Below are positions 1 through 6,431 of a DNA stretch of 14,546 nt, piece by piece. The translations under genes and the position numbers were made by a program. The DNA is taken from assembly GCA_012837655.1 (NCBI GenBank), contig DUQT01000245.1, positions 1 through 14,546 on the forward strand. The letters are read 5' to 3'. Numbering within the stretch: the first letter of the stretch is position 1; each line of letters opens with the position of its first letter. The notes beneath the pieces were generated by a model. That model was not told the origin of the DNA, searched no databases, and saw only the letters and a program-made list of their open reading frames with translations. The DNA comes from Actinomyces sp. Its GTDB lineage: Bacteria; Actinomycetota; Actinomycetes; Actinomycetales; Actinomycetaceae.

Positions 1-53
1 CAGTCATTGCGGACTACGCGATCCCCGTTAGCAAACTACAGCTGGTCGAATAG
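1..53 (+). CDS. 3' end of an upstream gene, possibly a TadE-like minor pilin (partial)
   Basis: The frame starting at base 3 is open and encodes the 16 residues VIADYAIPVSKLQLVE before a TAG at 51-53. The next gene starts 9 bases later, so this is probably the tail of the preceding gene in the same operon. Because the following gene looks like a TadG-type pilus protein, a TadE-like pseudopilin is a reasonable guess. Sixteen residues are too few to recognise a family, so the function is inferred from context only. Confidence 0.45.
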   Translation, partial: VIADYAIPVSKLQLVE

Positions 54-62
54 GGGACAGCC

Positions 63-668
63 ATGGCAATAGGGATGCAAAACAGCGGGACGGGGACAGT
101 AGTCCGTCCTCCCAAAAGGCAACGCGCCATCAAAGTCACCAGGGTCGGCGAAGCCACCAAGGCGACCAAAGGTAGCAGAACCACAACATTCGCCAAAGCT
201 AACGGAGTCGCCAAAGTCAGAGAAGCAAAAACAAGCCACACCAACGACTCGGAGTCCGGCCGTATAAGCCTGCTAATACTGGGCCTCGCCTTGCTCGTGG
301 TCGCGCTGGTGCTCGCATCCGCCGCAGCGACCACCGTCCACGTGCAGCGCAGGCAGTTGTTGACGTGTGCGGACGCGGTTTCCCTGTCAGTCGCGGGTGT
401 GGCGTCGGCGTCGGACTACTACGAGGGCCAGGCCGACCCAATATTGCAGTCCGATCTGAACAGGCAGGCACGCACAGTGTTCAACCAGCTCCAAGCCACC
501 ACCTGTGACGTCGGAACCAGCAGAAACATTACGGATGTGGCAGTTAGGAACAACGCAGTTGAAATCCGAATGGCGATGACGCCGGAGCTTCCAGTCTTTG
601 GGAAAGTGCTCGATTTCATTAACCAACCGCTAACAATCAGCGTTGCCTCCCTAGCGAAAATGCACTAA
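63..668 (+). CDS. TadG/TadE-like Flp pilus assembly membrane protein
   Basis: This is a 201-residue single-pass membrane protein. Residues 1-62 are basic and rich in Lys, Thr and Ala. Residues 63-67 (DSESG) lead directly into a hydrophobic helix at about 68-92, followed by VQRRQLLTCADAVSLSVAG. That layout of a charged stretch, one N-terminal helix and then an R/Q-L-x-x-x-A-D-A-x-A/S-L segment is typical of TadE/TadG proteins of actinobacterial Tad (tight adherence) pilus loci. The rest (about 110-201) would be extracellular and has two cysteines (102 and 148) that could pair. The start is ATG at 63, after AGGGGAC at a good distance. Met5 is the only other credible start, and no Met, GTG or TTG follows in the long basic leader, so the leader seems real. 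It is longer than usual for the family. The gene ends 18 bases before prfB. The family call is by pattern only. Confidence 0.65.
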   Translation: MAIGMQNSGTGTVVRPPKRQRAIKVTRVGEATKATKGSRTTTFAKANGVAKVREAKTSHTNDSESGRISLLILGLALLVVALVLASAAATTVHVQRRQLLTCADAVSLSVAGVASASDYYEGQADPILQSDLNRQARTVFNQLQATTCDVGTSRNITDVAVRNNAVEIRMAMTPELPVFGKVLDFINQPLTISVASLAKMH

Positions 669-686
669 TCCCCTAAAGTGGAAGGC

Positions 687-1808
687 GTGAATACTGAATT
701 CCCCGAGGAAATAGCCGCCCTACGCGAAACTTTTGCCAACATTGTGGCAGTTACGCACCCAGACGAGTTGCGTGACCAGATCGCAAAGCTGTCCAAAGAG
801 GCCGCTGCGCCCGATCTGTGGGACGACCCTGACAATGCGCAGAAGGTGACCTCCGAGCTCTCTCACGTGCAGTCAGAGTTGAAGCGCGTAGCGAGGATGG
901 GGGATCGCATCGACGACCTCGAAGCCACTGTGGAACTGGCTGAAGAAGAGGAAGACGACCGCGAAATGCTTCTGGAAGAGGCGCAGAACCAACTTGAGAA
1001 AATCAAGGAGGACCTGGCCGATCTGGAAATCAAGACGCTCCTTTCTGGCGACTACGACGAACGCGCAGCCGTAATCACCATCCGAGCGGGCGCGGGTGGC
1101 GTTGACGCCGCCGACTTTGCCGAAATGCTAATGCGCATGTACCTGCGCTGGGCCGAAAGAAACGGCTATCCCACGAAGGTGATGGACACTTCTTACGCGG
1201 AAGAGGCCGGGCTGAAATCTGCAACGTTTGAGGTCAACGCTCCCTACGCTTACGGTACTTTGTCCGTCGAGGCCGGTACTCACCGACTGGTCCGCATTAG
1301 CCCGTTCGATAACCAGGGACGCCGCCAAACTTCGTTTGCCGCTGTTGAGGTCATTCCCCTCATTGAGACGACTGACCATATCGATATTCCGGATTCTGAC
1401 CTCAAGGTCGATGTGTTCAGGTCATCGGGTCCAGGTGGGCAGTCGGTTAACACTACGGACTCCGCGGTCCGCATGACGCACATCCCCACGGGCATCGTGG
1501 TGTCTATGCAGAACGAGAAGTCGCAGATTCAAAACCGCGCGGCCGCCCTGCGAGTGTTGCAATCACGACTACTTCAGCTACGCCACGAACAGGAACAGGC
1601 AGCACGCAAGGAATTAGCCGGGGATGTGAAGGCATCGTGGGGTGACCAGATGCGCTCATACGTCCTCCAGCCATATCAAATGGTGAAGGACCTGCGAACT
1701 GGACATGAAAATGGCAACACGGCGGCTGTCTTCGACGGAGAAATCGATGACTTCATTAATGCTGGTATTCGTTGGCGCAAAGATGTCGAATCTGCAGAGG
1801 GCGAGTAG
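687..1808 (+). CDS. prfB: Peptide chain release factor 2
   Basis: RF2 recognises UGA and UAA stop codons in the ribosomal A site and triggers peptidyl-tRNA hydrolysis. The stop-codon recognition tripeptide SPF is at residues 205-207 and the catalytic GGQ is at 250-252 (in SGPGGQSVNTTDSAVRMTHIP). With the GTG at 687 as start, both motifs fall at the numbers I recall for E. coli RF2. GGAAGG lies just upstream of that GTG. An alternative GTG at 678 would add three residues but has no ribosome-binding sequence. Residues 1-110 form the acidic helical N-terminal domain. The reading frame is open from the start, so there is no in-frame UGA with a programmed +1 frameshift near codon 25 as in many bacteria. 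The gene is followed after 9 bases by ftsE, a common actinobacterial neighbour. Confidence 0.97.
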   Translation: MNTEFPEEIAALRETFANIVAVTHPDELRDQIAKLSKEAAAPDLWDDPDNAQKVTSELSHVQSELKRVARMGDRIDDLEATVELAEEEEDDREMLLEEAQNQLEKIKEDLADLEIKTLLSGDYDERAAVITIRAGAGGVDAADFAEMLMRMYLRWAERNGYPTKVMDTSYAEEAGLKSATFEVNAPYAYGTLSVEAGTHRLVRISPFDNQGRRQTSFAAVEVIPLIETTDHIDIPDSDLKVDVFRSSGPGGQSVNTTDSAVRMTHIPTGIVVSMQNEKSQIQNRAAALRVLQSRLLQLRHEQEQAARKELAGDVKASWGDQMRSYVLQPYQMVKDLRTGHENGNTAAVFDGEIDDFINAGIRWRKDVESAEGE

Positions 1809-1817
1809 GTTAAAGTA

Positions 1818-2507
1818 ATGATTCGTTTTGATAACGTCACGAAGGTATACACGCGCGGCGCGCTACCCGCGATTGACGACGTGAGCCTAGAGATTGAGCG
1901 TGGCGAGTTCGTGTTCCTCGTGGGTAAGTCCGGTTCGGGTAAGTCCACGTTCCTGCAGTTGGTAATGCGGGAGGAACAGGCAACATCGGGTGACGTGTGG
2001 GTGCTTGGCCAAAATGTTGGCAAGCTGTCGCGTTGGAAGGTCCCGCATTTGCGCCGCCAGATTGGAATGGTTTTCCAGGACTTCAAGTTGCTGGAAAACA
2101 AGAACGTTTATGAAAACGTTGCGTTCGCACTCCAGGTATTGGGAAGTCCCCGCCACCAGATTGAAACGCAGGTTCCGGAAACTTTGGAACTCGTGGGCTT
2201 GGCGGGTAAGGAAAAGCGTATGCGCTGGGAGCTTTCCGGCGGTGAGGAGCAGCGCGTCGCAATCGCGCGCGCGATGGTGAACCGGCCACAGCTACTTTTG
2301 GCGGATGAGCCGACGGGTAACCTTGACCCGCAAACTTCGCTTGGCATTATGCGCCTGCTGGATCGGATTAACCGCACGGGAACGACGGTTGTGATGGCTA
2401 CGCATGACGCGGACATCGTTGACCAGATGCGTAAGCGCGTTATTGAACTTGAGGACGGCCGCGTAGTTCGCGACCAAAAGGGCGGCGTCTACGGGACGCA
2501 GGGGTGA
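1818..2507 (+). CDS. ftsE: Cell division ATP-binding protein FtsE
   Basis: This is the cytoplasmic ATPase of the FtsEX complex, which acts at the division site and controls cell-wall hydrolases across the membrane. At 229 residues it has the usual size. The ABC motifs are complete: Walker A GKSGSGKST at 36-44, Q-loop Gln87, signature LSGGE at 139-143, Walker B LLLADEP at 159-165 and the H-loop His196 (ATHDADIV). The sequence around the signature (LSGGEEQRVAIARAM) and PTGNLDPQTS is typical of FtsE rather than of import ATPases. The start is ATG at 1818 with an AGG-containing purine stretch 8 bases upstream. The gene is 9 bases after prfB, and ftsX starts 3 bases after its stop, so prfB, ftsE and ftsX are probably one transcript. 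Confidence 0.96.
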   Translation: MIRFDNVTKVYTRGALPAIDDVSLEIERGEFVFLVGKSGSGKSTFLQLVMREEQATSGDVWVLGQNVGKLSRWKVPHLRRQIGMVFQDFKLLENKNVYENVAFALQVLGSPRHQIETQVPETLELVGLAGKEKRMRWELSGGEEQRVAIARAMVNRPQLLLADEPTGNLDPQTSLGIMRLLDRINRTGTTVVMATHDADIVDQMRKRVIELEDGRVVRDQKGGVYGTQG

Positions 2508-2510
2508 CTA

Positions 2511-3425
2511 ATGAGGACACGTTATATTCTCTCTGAAGTTGGCAAGGGCCTGTCGCGCAACAAGGCGATGGCTGTGTCCGTTGTTCTGGTGTCGTTTGTG
2601 TCCCTACTTTTTGTAGGTATTGCGGCGTTGGCGCAGATGCAGGTTTCGATCATGAAGTCGCAGTGGTACGACAAGATCGAGGTCTCGATTCACATGTGCG
2701 CAAAGGACGACCTCGCGACCACGTGTAACCAGACGGAAGCTACCGACGAAGAGATCGAGGCCGTGAAGGCGAAGCTGGAATCAGATCAGCTGTCCAGCTA
2801 CGTCAAAGAGTTCTACATGGAAACGAAGGAAGAGGCCTACCAAAACTTCCTAGAACTCTACGAGGGCAACCCGATCACGCACTTCCTTAGCGAGGACATG
2901 ATGTGGGTATCATTCCGCGTCAAACTCGTCGACCCGCAGCAGTACCGCCTGGTCGAGGAGGAGTTCGCGGGCGCCCCCGGCGTTTCCGAAGTTGTGGACC
3001 AGCGCGAGATCGTGGATCCGCTGTTCTCCGTGATCGACAAGGCGAAGTACATTTCGCTTGGCCTTGCAGCCGTCATGACAATCGCCGCGATCCTTCTAAT
3101 CACCACGACTATCCGGTTGTCCGCGATGTCGCGTGAAAAGGAAACGACAATCATGCGTTACGTTGGCGCGTCCAGCTTTACTATCCAATTGCCGTTCATG
3201 ATCGAGGGCGCAATTGCGGCTCTGCTTGGTGCTATTGGTGCGGTACTTGCTCTGTGGGGCGGATTGTCAGTCATGGTTGATTCCTGGTTGGCTGATTCGT
3301 TCACTTGGACGCGTTTCGTTGGGACTAAGGAATTGCTGATTGTGGCACCCGGTCTGATACTTGCCGCGATTTTGCTGGCTGCTATCGCCTCGGCTGTGTC
3401 TTTGGCGAAGTACACTAAGGTTTAA
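2511..3425 (+). CDS. ftsX: Cell division membrane protein FtsX
   Basis: This is the transmembrane partner of FtsE. The 304 residues show the FtsX layout: a short cytoplasmic N-terminus, a first helix at about 21-43, a large extracellular domain at about 46-178, then three helices at about 180-202, 228-254 and 275-298. Cytoplasmic residues after helix 2 (SAMSREKETTIMRYVGAS) match the conserved FtsX/MacB-type segment that contacts the ATPase. The extracellular domain has Cys63 and Cys72, which could form a disulfide, as in other actinobacterial FtsX proteins. This domain is the part known to bind the hydrolase partner (EnvC, PcsB, CwlO or RipC in other bacteria). AGGGG sits 6 bases before the ATG, overlapping the ftsE stop region, so translation is likely coupled. 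The stop is 2 bases before the M23 peptidase start. Confidence 0.95.
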   Translation: MRTRYILSEVGKGLSRNKAMAVSVVLVSFVSLLFVGIAALAQMQVSIMKSQWYDKIEVSIHMCAKDDLATTCNQTEATDEEIEAVKAKLESDQLSSYVKEFYMETKEEAYQNFLELYEGNPITHFLSEDMMWVSFRVKLVDPQQYRLVEEEFAGAPGVSEVVDQREIVDPLFSVIDKAKYISLGLAAVMTIAAILLITTTIRLSAMSREKETTIMRYVGASSFTIQLPFMIEGAIAALLGAIGAVLALWGGLSVMVDSWLADSFTWTRFVGTKELLIVAPGLILAAILLAAIASAVSLAKYTKV

Positions 3426-3427
3426 CC

Positions 3428-4753
3428 ATGCACACAGCGAAGGTAGGGAAAGTGAAGAAGTTCGGTTTCCGAGCGACGATTCTTGCTCTTATTTCAGCGC
3501 TTACGATCGCCCTTTTTGGAGGCAGCGCGCTCGCTGATGACCGCGATAAGTGGGTTGAGCAAAAAGAGCAGGCCGAAAACGATCGAGCTGTGCTTGAACA
3601 GCAGCTGATTGGCCTGGACAAAGAGCTTCAAGATCTCTACCTAAAGCTTGATGACGTGCGTCGTGAAATCCCTGTTGCCCAGGGTGAACTGAGCAACGCG
3701 GAAGCTGAGCTTGCCAGTGCGCAGCGCGAATACGAGCAGGTCACTGACCAGCTCAATGCCGCAGTTGATGAAAAAGAGCGCATTGACGCTGAGATCAAGA
3801 AAGCTGATGAAGAGTCCGATCGGACCCGTTCGTCCATGGCTCAGCTTGCTCGTGAAATGTACCGTTCTGGTGAAACCACTTCTTCACCGCTGGTCATTGC
3901 AATGACTTCGAAGTCCACTGCGGATATCACGAAGCGTGCAGCTGGTGCGCAGACCGTGGCAACCGCGCAGTCACGCGCATTCTCATCGGCCCGGGAAAGT
4001 GTTGCTGTTGAAAAGAACCGCATGGCCCGTCAGGAAGCTTTGACCGAGCGCATTCAGGGACTTCAAGAGCGTGCCGCAAAGGCGCAAAACTTGGCGGAAA
4101 GTGCACGTGCTCTGGCAGCTGAAAAGCTCACTGAACTTGAAGATTTGGAAAAGACTGAGACGGTTCGTGCCGCCAAGGTTGAGGAAGTCCAAGAAGAAGC
4201 GAAGAGGCAACTTGAAGCTTCCGAACGTGCATTCCAAGAGGCAAAGAAGAATATTGCCCGCATTGATGAGGAAAACCGTCGCCTCCAGCAGGAGTGGCAG
4301 CAAAACCAGTCTGGTAACCAGGGAGGCTCCGGCGGTAGCTCGGTCTCAACTTCAGGCGTGTTTGGATACCCACTTCCGCAGGCGTATCCGGTGACTTCCG
4401 GATACGGATACCGATACCATCCGATCCTTGGCATCTACAAGCTCCACTCCGGTGTTGACTACGGTGCTCCCTGTGGCGTTCCGGCACTTGCAACTGCGAA
4501 CGGAGTTGTTTCCGAGGTTTCCTACAACCCGGTTTCGGGCAACTATGTGACGCTGAACTACGGCCTCATCAATGGAAATTCCTACCAGGCAATGTTCATT
4601 CACCTGCAGAGCGCAGCCGTAGTTCCAGGGCAGCGCGTGACGCGCGGCCAGACCGTTGGCTACGTCGGCAGCACTGGTGGTTCGACTGGTTGCCACTTGC
4701 ACTACGAGTTCATCCGCAACGGGTACTCAGTCGACGGCCGCAACTACATGTAA
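3428..4753 (+). CDS. Secreted coiled-coil M23 peptidoglycan endopeptidase, probable FtsEX partner
   Basis: The predicted protein has 441 residues. A signal peptide occupies about 1-36, with likely cleavage after GGSALA. Residues about 38-290 are a long charged coiled coil. A Gly/Ser/Gln linker covers about 291-312, followed by a C-terminal LytM/M23 domain at about 313-441. The zinc and catalytic residues look intact: HSGVD (His340, Asp344), IHL (His392) and HLH (His423, His425). This is the EnvC/PcsB/CwlO/RipC design of hydrolases activated by FtsEX, and the gene directly follows ftsX. Unlike E. coli EnvC, which has lost its zinc site and only activates amidases, this protein should cut peptide cross-links itself. 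AAGG lies 7 bases before the ATG, across the ftsX end. An in-frame GTG at 3452 also has a good GAAGG 8 bases upstream and would keep the signal peptide, so the start is uncertain by 8 codons. Confidence 0.88.
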   Translation: MHTAKVGKVKKFGFRATILALISALTIALFGGSALADDRDKWVEQKEQAENDRAVLEQQLIGLDKELQDLYLKLDDVRREIPVAQGELSNAEAELASAQREYEQVTDQLNAAVDEKERIDAEIKKADEESDRTRSSMAQLAREMYRSGETTSSPLVIAMTSKSTADITKRAAGAQTVATAQSRAFSSARESVAVEKNRMARQEALTERIQGLQERAAKAQNLAESARALAAEKLTELEDLEKTETVRAAKVEEVQEEAKRQLEASERAFQEAKKNIARIDEENRRLQQEWQQNQSGNQGGSGGSSVSTSGVFGYPLPQAYPVTSGYGYRYHPILGIYKLHSGVDYGAPCGVPALATANGVVSEVSYNPVSGNYVTLNYGLINGNSYQAMFIHLQSAAVVPGQRVTRGQTVGYVGSTGGSTGCHLHYEFIRNGYSVDGRNYM

Positions 4754-4788
4754 ACGCGAGCCTAGTCTCGCCCTCGAAAATCTTGGGT

Positions 4789-4802
4789 CGCAAACGTTTG
4801 CG
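4789..4802. promoter_or_regulatory. Perfect 14-bp palindrome upstream of smpB, LacI/PurR-type operator candidate
   Basis: The sequence CGCAAACGTTTGCG is a perfect inverted repeat with no loop, in the 94-base gap between the M23 gene and smpB. With flanking bases it matches 15 of 16 positions of the well-known enterobacterial PurR operator ACGCAAACGTTTGCGT, and its central CG with A-rich arms is typical of LacI-family operators. TTGGGT lies just upstream (4783-4788) and TATCCT or TGTAAT just downstream, but I could not assemble a well-spaced promoter from them. Repressor identity and function are inference. Confidence 0.5.
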
Positions 4803-4847
4803 TACGGCTGATATCCTGTAATGTCGACGCAATCAGGAGGAACGCAC

Positions 4848-5372
4848 GTGGCGAAATCGCCCAAGAACTCGAAAATGACGCCCGCTCAAAAGGCGAAGGC
4901 GGAGGCGGACGCGAAGAAGGTCGTAGCCCGCAATCGTCGTGCTACCCATGATTACTTCATTGAGGACAAGCTCGAGGTTGGCCTTGTCCTGACCGGTACC
5001 GAGGTGAAGGCGCTTCGTATGGGGCGCGCGTCGCTCGCGGAAGCGTGGGTCGAAATTTACGAGGGCGAAGCTTGGTTGCGGCAGGCAAATATCCCCGAAT
5101 ATTTGCAGGGAACCTGGAACAATCACGCTCCGACGCGCAAGCGGAAGATTTTGATGCACAAGGATCAGATCCTGAAGTGGCAGCAAAACTCGCAGGCGAA
5201 GGGTTACACGATTGTGCCGCTGGAGCTCTACTTCATTAATGGGCGCGCGAAGCTGTTGATTGGGCTTGGACGCGGTAAGCAACAGTGGGATAAGCGTCAG
5301 GCGCTACGGGAAGCTCAAGATAAGCGGGAAGCGCAACGCGAAATACAGCGCTTCGCGAAGGGGCACCGCTAG
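4848..5372 (+). CDS. smpB: SsrA-binding protein SmpB
   Basis: SmpB binds tmRNA and brings it to stalled ribosomes for trans-translation. The 174 residues include the SmpB fold: NRRATHDYFIEDKLEVGL at about 29-46, GTEVKALR at 50-57, the RQANIPEY stretch at about 78-85, the RKRKILMHK segment at about 97-105, and the basic tail GLGRGKQQWDKRQ that enters the mRNA channel. The first 25 residues are a Lys/Ala-rich extension beyond the usual core. I chose the GTG at 4848 because CAGGAGG lies 7 bases before it. The upstream in-frame ATG at 4821 has no such signal and falls close to the possible promoter elements. No tmRNA gene is visible after it, although smpB and ssrA are neighbours in many bacteria. 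Confidence 0.95.
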   Translation: MAKSPKNSKMTPAQKAKAEADAKKVVARNRRATHDYFIEDKLEVGLVLTGTEVKALRMGRASLAEAWVEIYEGEAWLRQANIPEYLQGTWNNHAPTRKRKILMHKDQILKWQQNSQAKGYTIVPLELYFINGRAKLLIGLGRGKQQWDKRQALREAQDKREAQREIQRFAKGHR

Positions 5373-5466
5373 AGTTAGTGATCTTCACATACCTACGACT
5401 TCGGGAAACGAGAGTTCAAAACCCCAAGATGTTTCGGTTGTGAAGCCAGCCTTACCAGTTCTAAGT

Positions 5467-5667
5467 TCACTTAAAAAGATCACCGATTCCGAACGTTGTG
5501 CGCTTGTAGACGGCGTTTCTTACCGCGCGCTTAGGATCCCTGATGTATCCCATACCTTTTTTGCCGTACATCGGGTTTATGGCTCTTTTGGCAGCGCGTT
5601 TTATTCGGCCGGTGGTTCGCGCGCTGATCGACTTCTTAATCGAGGGTTTCCTCATTCTGTACTTCAT
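5467..5667 (-). CDS. Small very basic conserved protein of unknown function
   Basis: This 66-residue protein is rich in Lys and Arg. It contains SIKKSISARTTGRIKRAAKR near the N-terminus, then INPMYGKKGMGYIRDPKRA and a C-terminal VYKRTTFGIGDLF. From memory, the pattern ARTTG-x-KR, NPxYGKKGMG-x-I/W-x-x-PK/R-x-A and VYxxTTF recurs in small proteins and N-terminal domains of Firmicutes and Actinobacteria, often annotated hypothetical or phage protein. I cannot name the family or its function. The motif order looks too ordered to be an accidental reading frame. The start is ATG at 5667 with AGGA 7 bases upstream; a second ATG four codons later is possible. The gene lies alone, convergent with smpB. 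The basic charge would allow nucleic-acid or ribosome contact, but that is speculation. Confidence 0.65.
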   Translation of the reverse strand: MKYRMRKPSIKKSISARTTGRIKRAAKRAINPMYGKKGMGYIRDPKRAVRNAVYKRTTFGIGDLFK

Positions 5668-5873
5668 ACTTCAATCCTAAGAGTCTTTGACCAGTTGGGT
5701 GGTCTTTCTGATCCTGATTATGAGTGGGTGTGCTAGGACCTTACCAGCGCCCACGAGAAGTTAGGTGTGGCAGTTGCGCGTGCGTACTGAAGCCGAGGAG
5801 AGACCACTATATTGAGACCGTCCAGACCGAGCTTTCTGTAGCAGGATTCGCAGCCGAAAGGATACCGGTAAGG
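5668..5873. other. 206-base gap with no clear gene
   Basis: No convincing coding sequence was found on either strand. It contains a short hairpin, GACCA-6-TGGTC at 5689-5704, followed by TTT on the plus strand. It also contains CATAAT read on the minus strand (near 5716-5721), a -10-like element without a good -35 partner that could serve the small basic gene. Together with 5373-5466 this leaves about 300 bases of non-coding DNA around a 201-base gene. Confidence 0.4.
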
Positions 5874-6260
5874 CTAGTTTTCTTTTGGCATCCAGAAATT
5901 GGTCACCTTTTCTTTGGTTTTTAGCTGGTGGTTGATGAACATGGTGGCCAGCTCATAGTCGAATGGCTTGTTCCAAGGTTGGCGGGCAAACATTTTCCCG
6001 CGGTCGGTGCCGCGCTGTGCCATGATGTCCTCGAAGAAAATCATTGTGTGGCGTTCAGGTGCCATCGCCATGTGTTTGGATGCGGCAGAAAAACCAATGA
6101 TGAATGTGCCATGGTGTGTGAACATCGGCTGGTTCCAGGCGATGCGCATTTCTAGTTCGGGATACTGTTCTGTAACCCAGTCCAAAACTTTGACCATCTT
6201 TTCGCGGTTTTCCGGGTCGGGGATGGTCTGCAGGTATTCGTCTGAAGTCTTGATTGCCAT
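5874..6260 (-). CDS. DUF1801 / iron-chaperone-like protein (YdhG family)
   Basis: This 128-residue soluble protein has the DUF1801 pattern: an N-terminal helix TSDEYLQTIPDPENREKM, then VLDWVTEQYPELEMRIAWNQPMF at about 25-47, where the 'Ile-Ala-Trp-x-x-Pro-x-F' core is characteristic, then the strand GTFIIGFSAASKHMAMAPE and a C-terminal helix. The fold resembles frataxin, and the B. subtilis relative YdhG/Fra has been described as an iron chaperone. Other members have no known role, so function is uncertain. There is no clear ribosome-binding site. TAAAAT read on the minus strand ends 7 bases before the ATG, so the mRNA may start at or next to the start codon (leaderless). The gene is isolated, with no iron-related neighbour. 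Confidence 0.82.
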   Translation of the reverse strand: MAIKTSDEYLQTIPDPENREKMVKVLDWVTEQYPELEMRIAWNQPMFTHHGTFIIGFSAASKHMAMAPERHTMIFFEDIMAQRGTDRGKMFARQPWNKPFDYELATMFINHQLKTKEKVTNFWMPKEN

Positions 6261-6267
6261 GACACTG

Positions 6268-6273
6268 ATTTTA
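6268..6273 (-). promoter_or_regulatory. -10 element for the DUF1801 gene, possibly leaderless
   Basis: Read on the minus strand this is TAAAAT (5 of 6 matches to TATAAT), 7 bases upstream of the ATG at 6260. The -35 region is weak. Transcription would then begin at about the A of the ATG, which fits the missing ribosome-binding site. Leaderless mRNAs are common in Actinobacteria. Confidence 0.4.
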
Positions 6274-6399
6274 GGTGGTTTTGCAAAAGGACACCCGTTG
6301 CATCCTGACAGATTTTGCGGGAATTACTACCTAGTGGTTAGTGGCACGGTCTTCGCGTCGAGCTAAACACTGTGGGCATTTCGTCGGTCGGAACAAACA

Positions 6400-6423
6400 G
6401 GCCGCGCGGGAGTATCTGCGGCC
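6400..6423 (-). terminator. Rho-independent-like terminator of the MogA-like gene
   Basis: On the minus strand, 8 bases after the stop at 6432, GGCCGC and GCGGCC form a 6-bp all-GC stem around a 12-base loop, followed by TGTTTGTT. The stem is short but stable and the T-rich tail is on the correct side for the MogA-like transcript. Confidence 0.5.
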
Positions 6424-6431
6424 CTAAATGC

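Noticed and set aside
2083..2289. Antisense open frames within prfB, ftsE, the M23 gene and the alpha-galactosidase
   Set aside because: They are shadows of well-supported genes; none shows independent RBS plus family motifs.
4756..4771. GCGAG-6-CTCGC hairpin after the M23 gene as a terminator
   Set aside because: Only a 5-bp stem with no T tract after it; too weak to call.
5260..5736. A 158-codon open frame on the plus strand overlapping the smpB end
   Set aside because: It begins inside smpB in another frame, has no RBS at a sensible start and lies opposite the much more convincing small basic gene; the translation resembles no family.
5373..5873. Possible tmRNA (ssrA) gene after smpB
   Set aside because: No tRNA-like acceptor ends, no T-arm consensus in the right place and no tag-peptide reading frame were found.
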